Origin: Sphingobium sp.
GTDB lineage: Bacteria; Pseudomonadota; Alphaproteobacteria; Sphingomonadales; Sphingomonadaceae
DNA: 5,959 nt
Direction: 5' to 3'
Assembly (NCBI GenBank): GCA_030148625.1
Contig: JASBTC010000149.1
Span: 1-5,959, forward strand
The position numbers and the translations under genes were made by a program. Shown one piece after another: positions 5,919 through 5,959 of the stretch. The notes under the pieces were generated by a model. That model was not told the DNA's origin. It worked only from the letters and a program-made list of their open reading frames with translations, and ran no database searches. Position 1 is the first letter of the stretch; every line of letters starts with the position of its first letter.

Positions 5919-5959
5919 GGCGCGGGCTATCCCGGCTGCGACGGAGATAGCAAGCCAGA

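Overview
The window is GC-rich, densely coding bacterial DNA with short intergenic gaps. GC-rich codon use and a PAS-HisKA_2 histidine kinase of the HRxxN type suggest an alphaproteobacterium, most likely a sphingomonad. That placement is inferred from style and gene families; no rRNA or marker gene is present.

Layout: (1) Positions 1-202 hold a small plus-strand ORF of unknown function, or the tail of a longer one cut by the window edge. (2) Positions 296-1372 (+) encode a soluble PAS-HisKA_2 sensor histidine kinase with no response regulator in view. (3) A short convergent gap (1373-1485) contains a degenerate CATTCCCGC-type palindrome. (4) Positions 1486-3884 (-) are a two-gene unit: an M20 amidohydrolase of the hippurate hydrolase/IAA-amino acid hydrolase type, followed 35 nt later by a PLP enzyme closely resembling diaminopropionate ammonia-lyase (DpaL/YgeX). 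(5) A 162-bp divergent control region, AT-richer than its surroundings and carrying several short repeats, separates this unit from (6) an Lrp/AsnC-family regulator (4047-4505, +) and (7) an MFS transporter of the anion:cation symporter type (4577-5860, +). (8) The last 99 bases hold a near-perfect 21-bp palindrome, perhaps an operator or hairpin for a gene beyond the window.

The four genes from 1486 to 5860 read as a compact catabolic island. The transporter imports an organic anion, possibly an N-acylated amino acid. The M20 enzyme removes the acyl group. The ammonia-lyase turns the freed 2,3-diaminopropionate into pyruvate and ammonia. The divergent Lrp-type protein senses the amino acid and controls the locus. 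The enzyme families are well supported; the joined pathway and its substrate (for example an N-acyl- or N-oxalyl-diaminopropionate) are inference. The kinase and the small ORF appear unrelated to this island. No RNA gene, CRISPR array, insertion sequence or phage gene was seen, and no gene-free stretch exceeds 300 bases.
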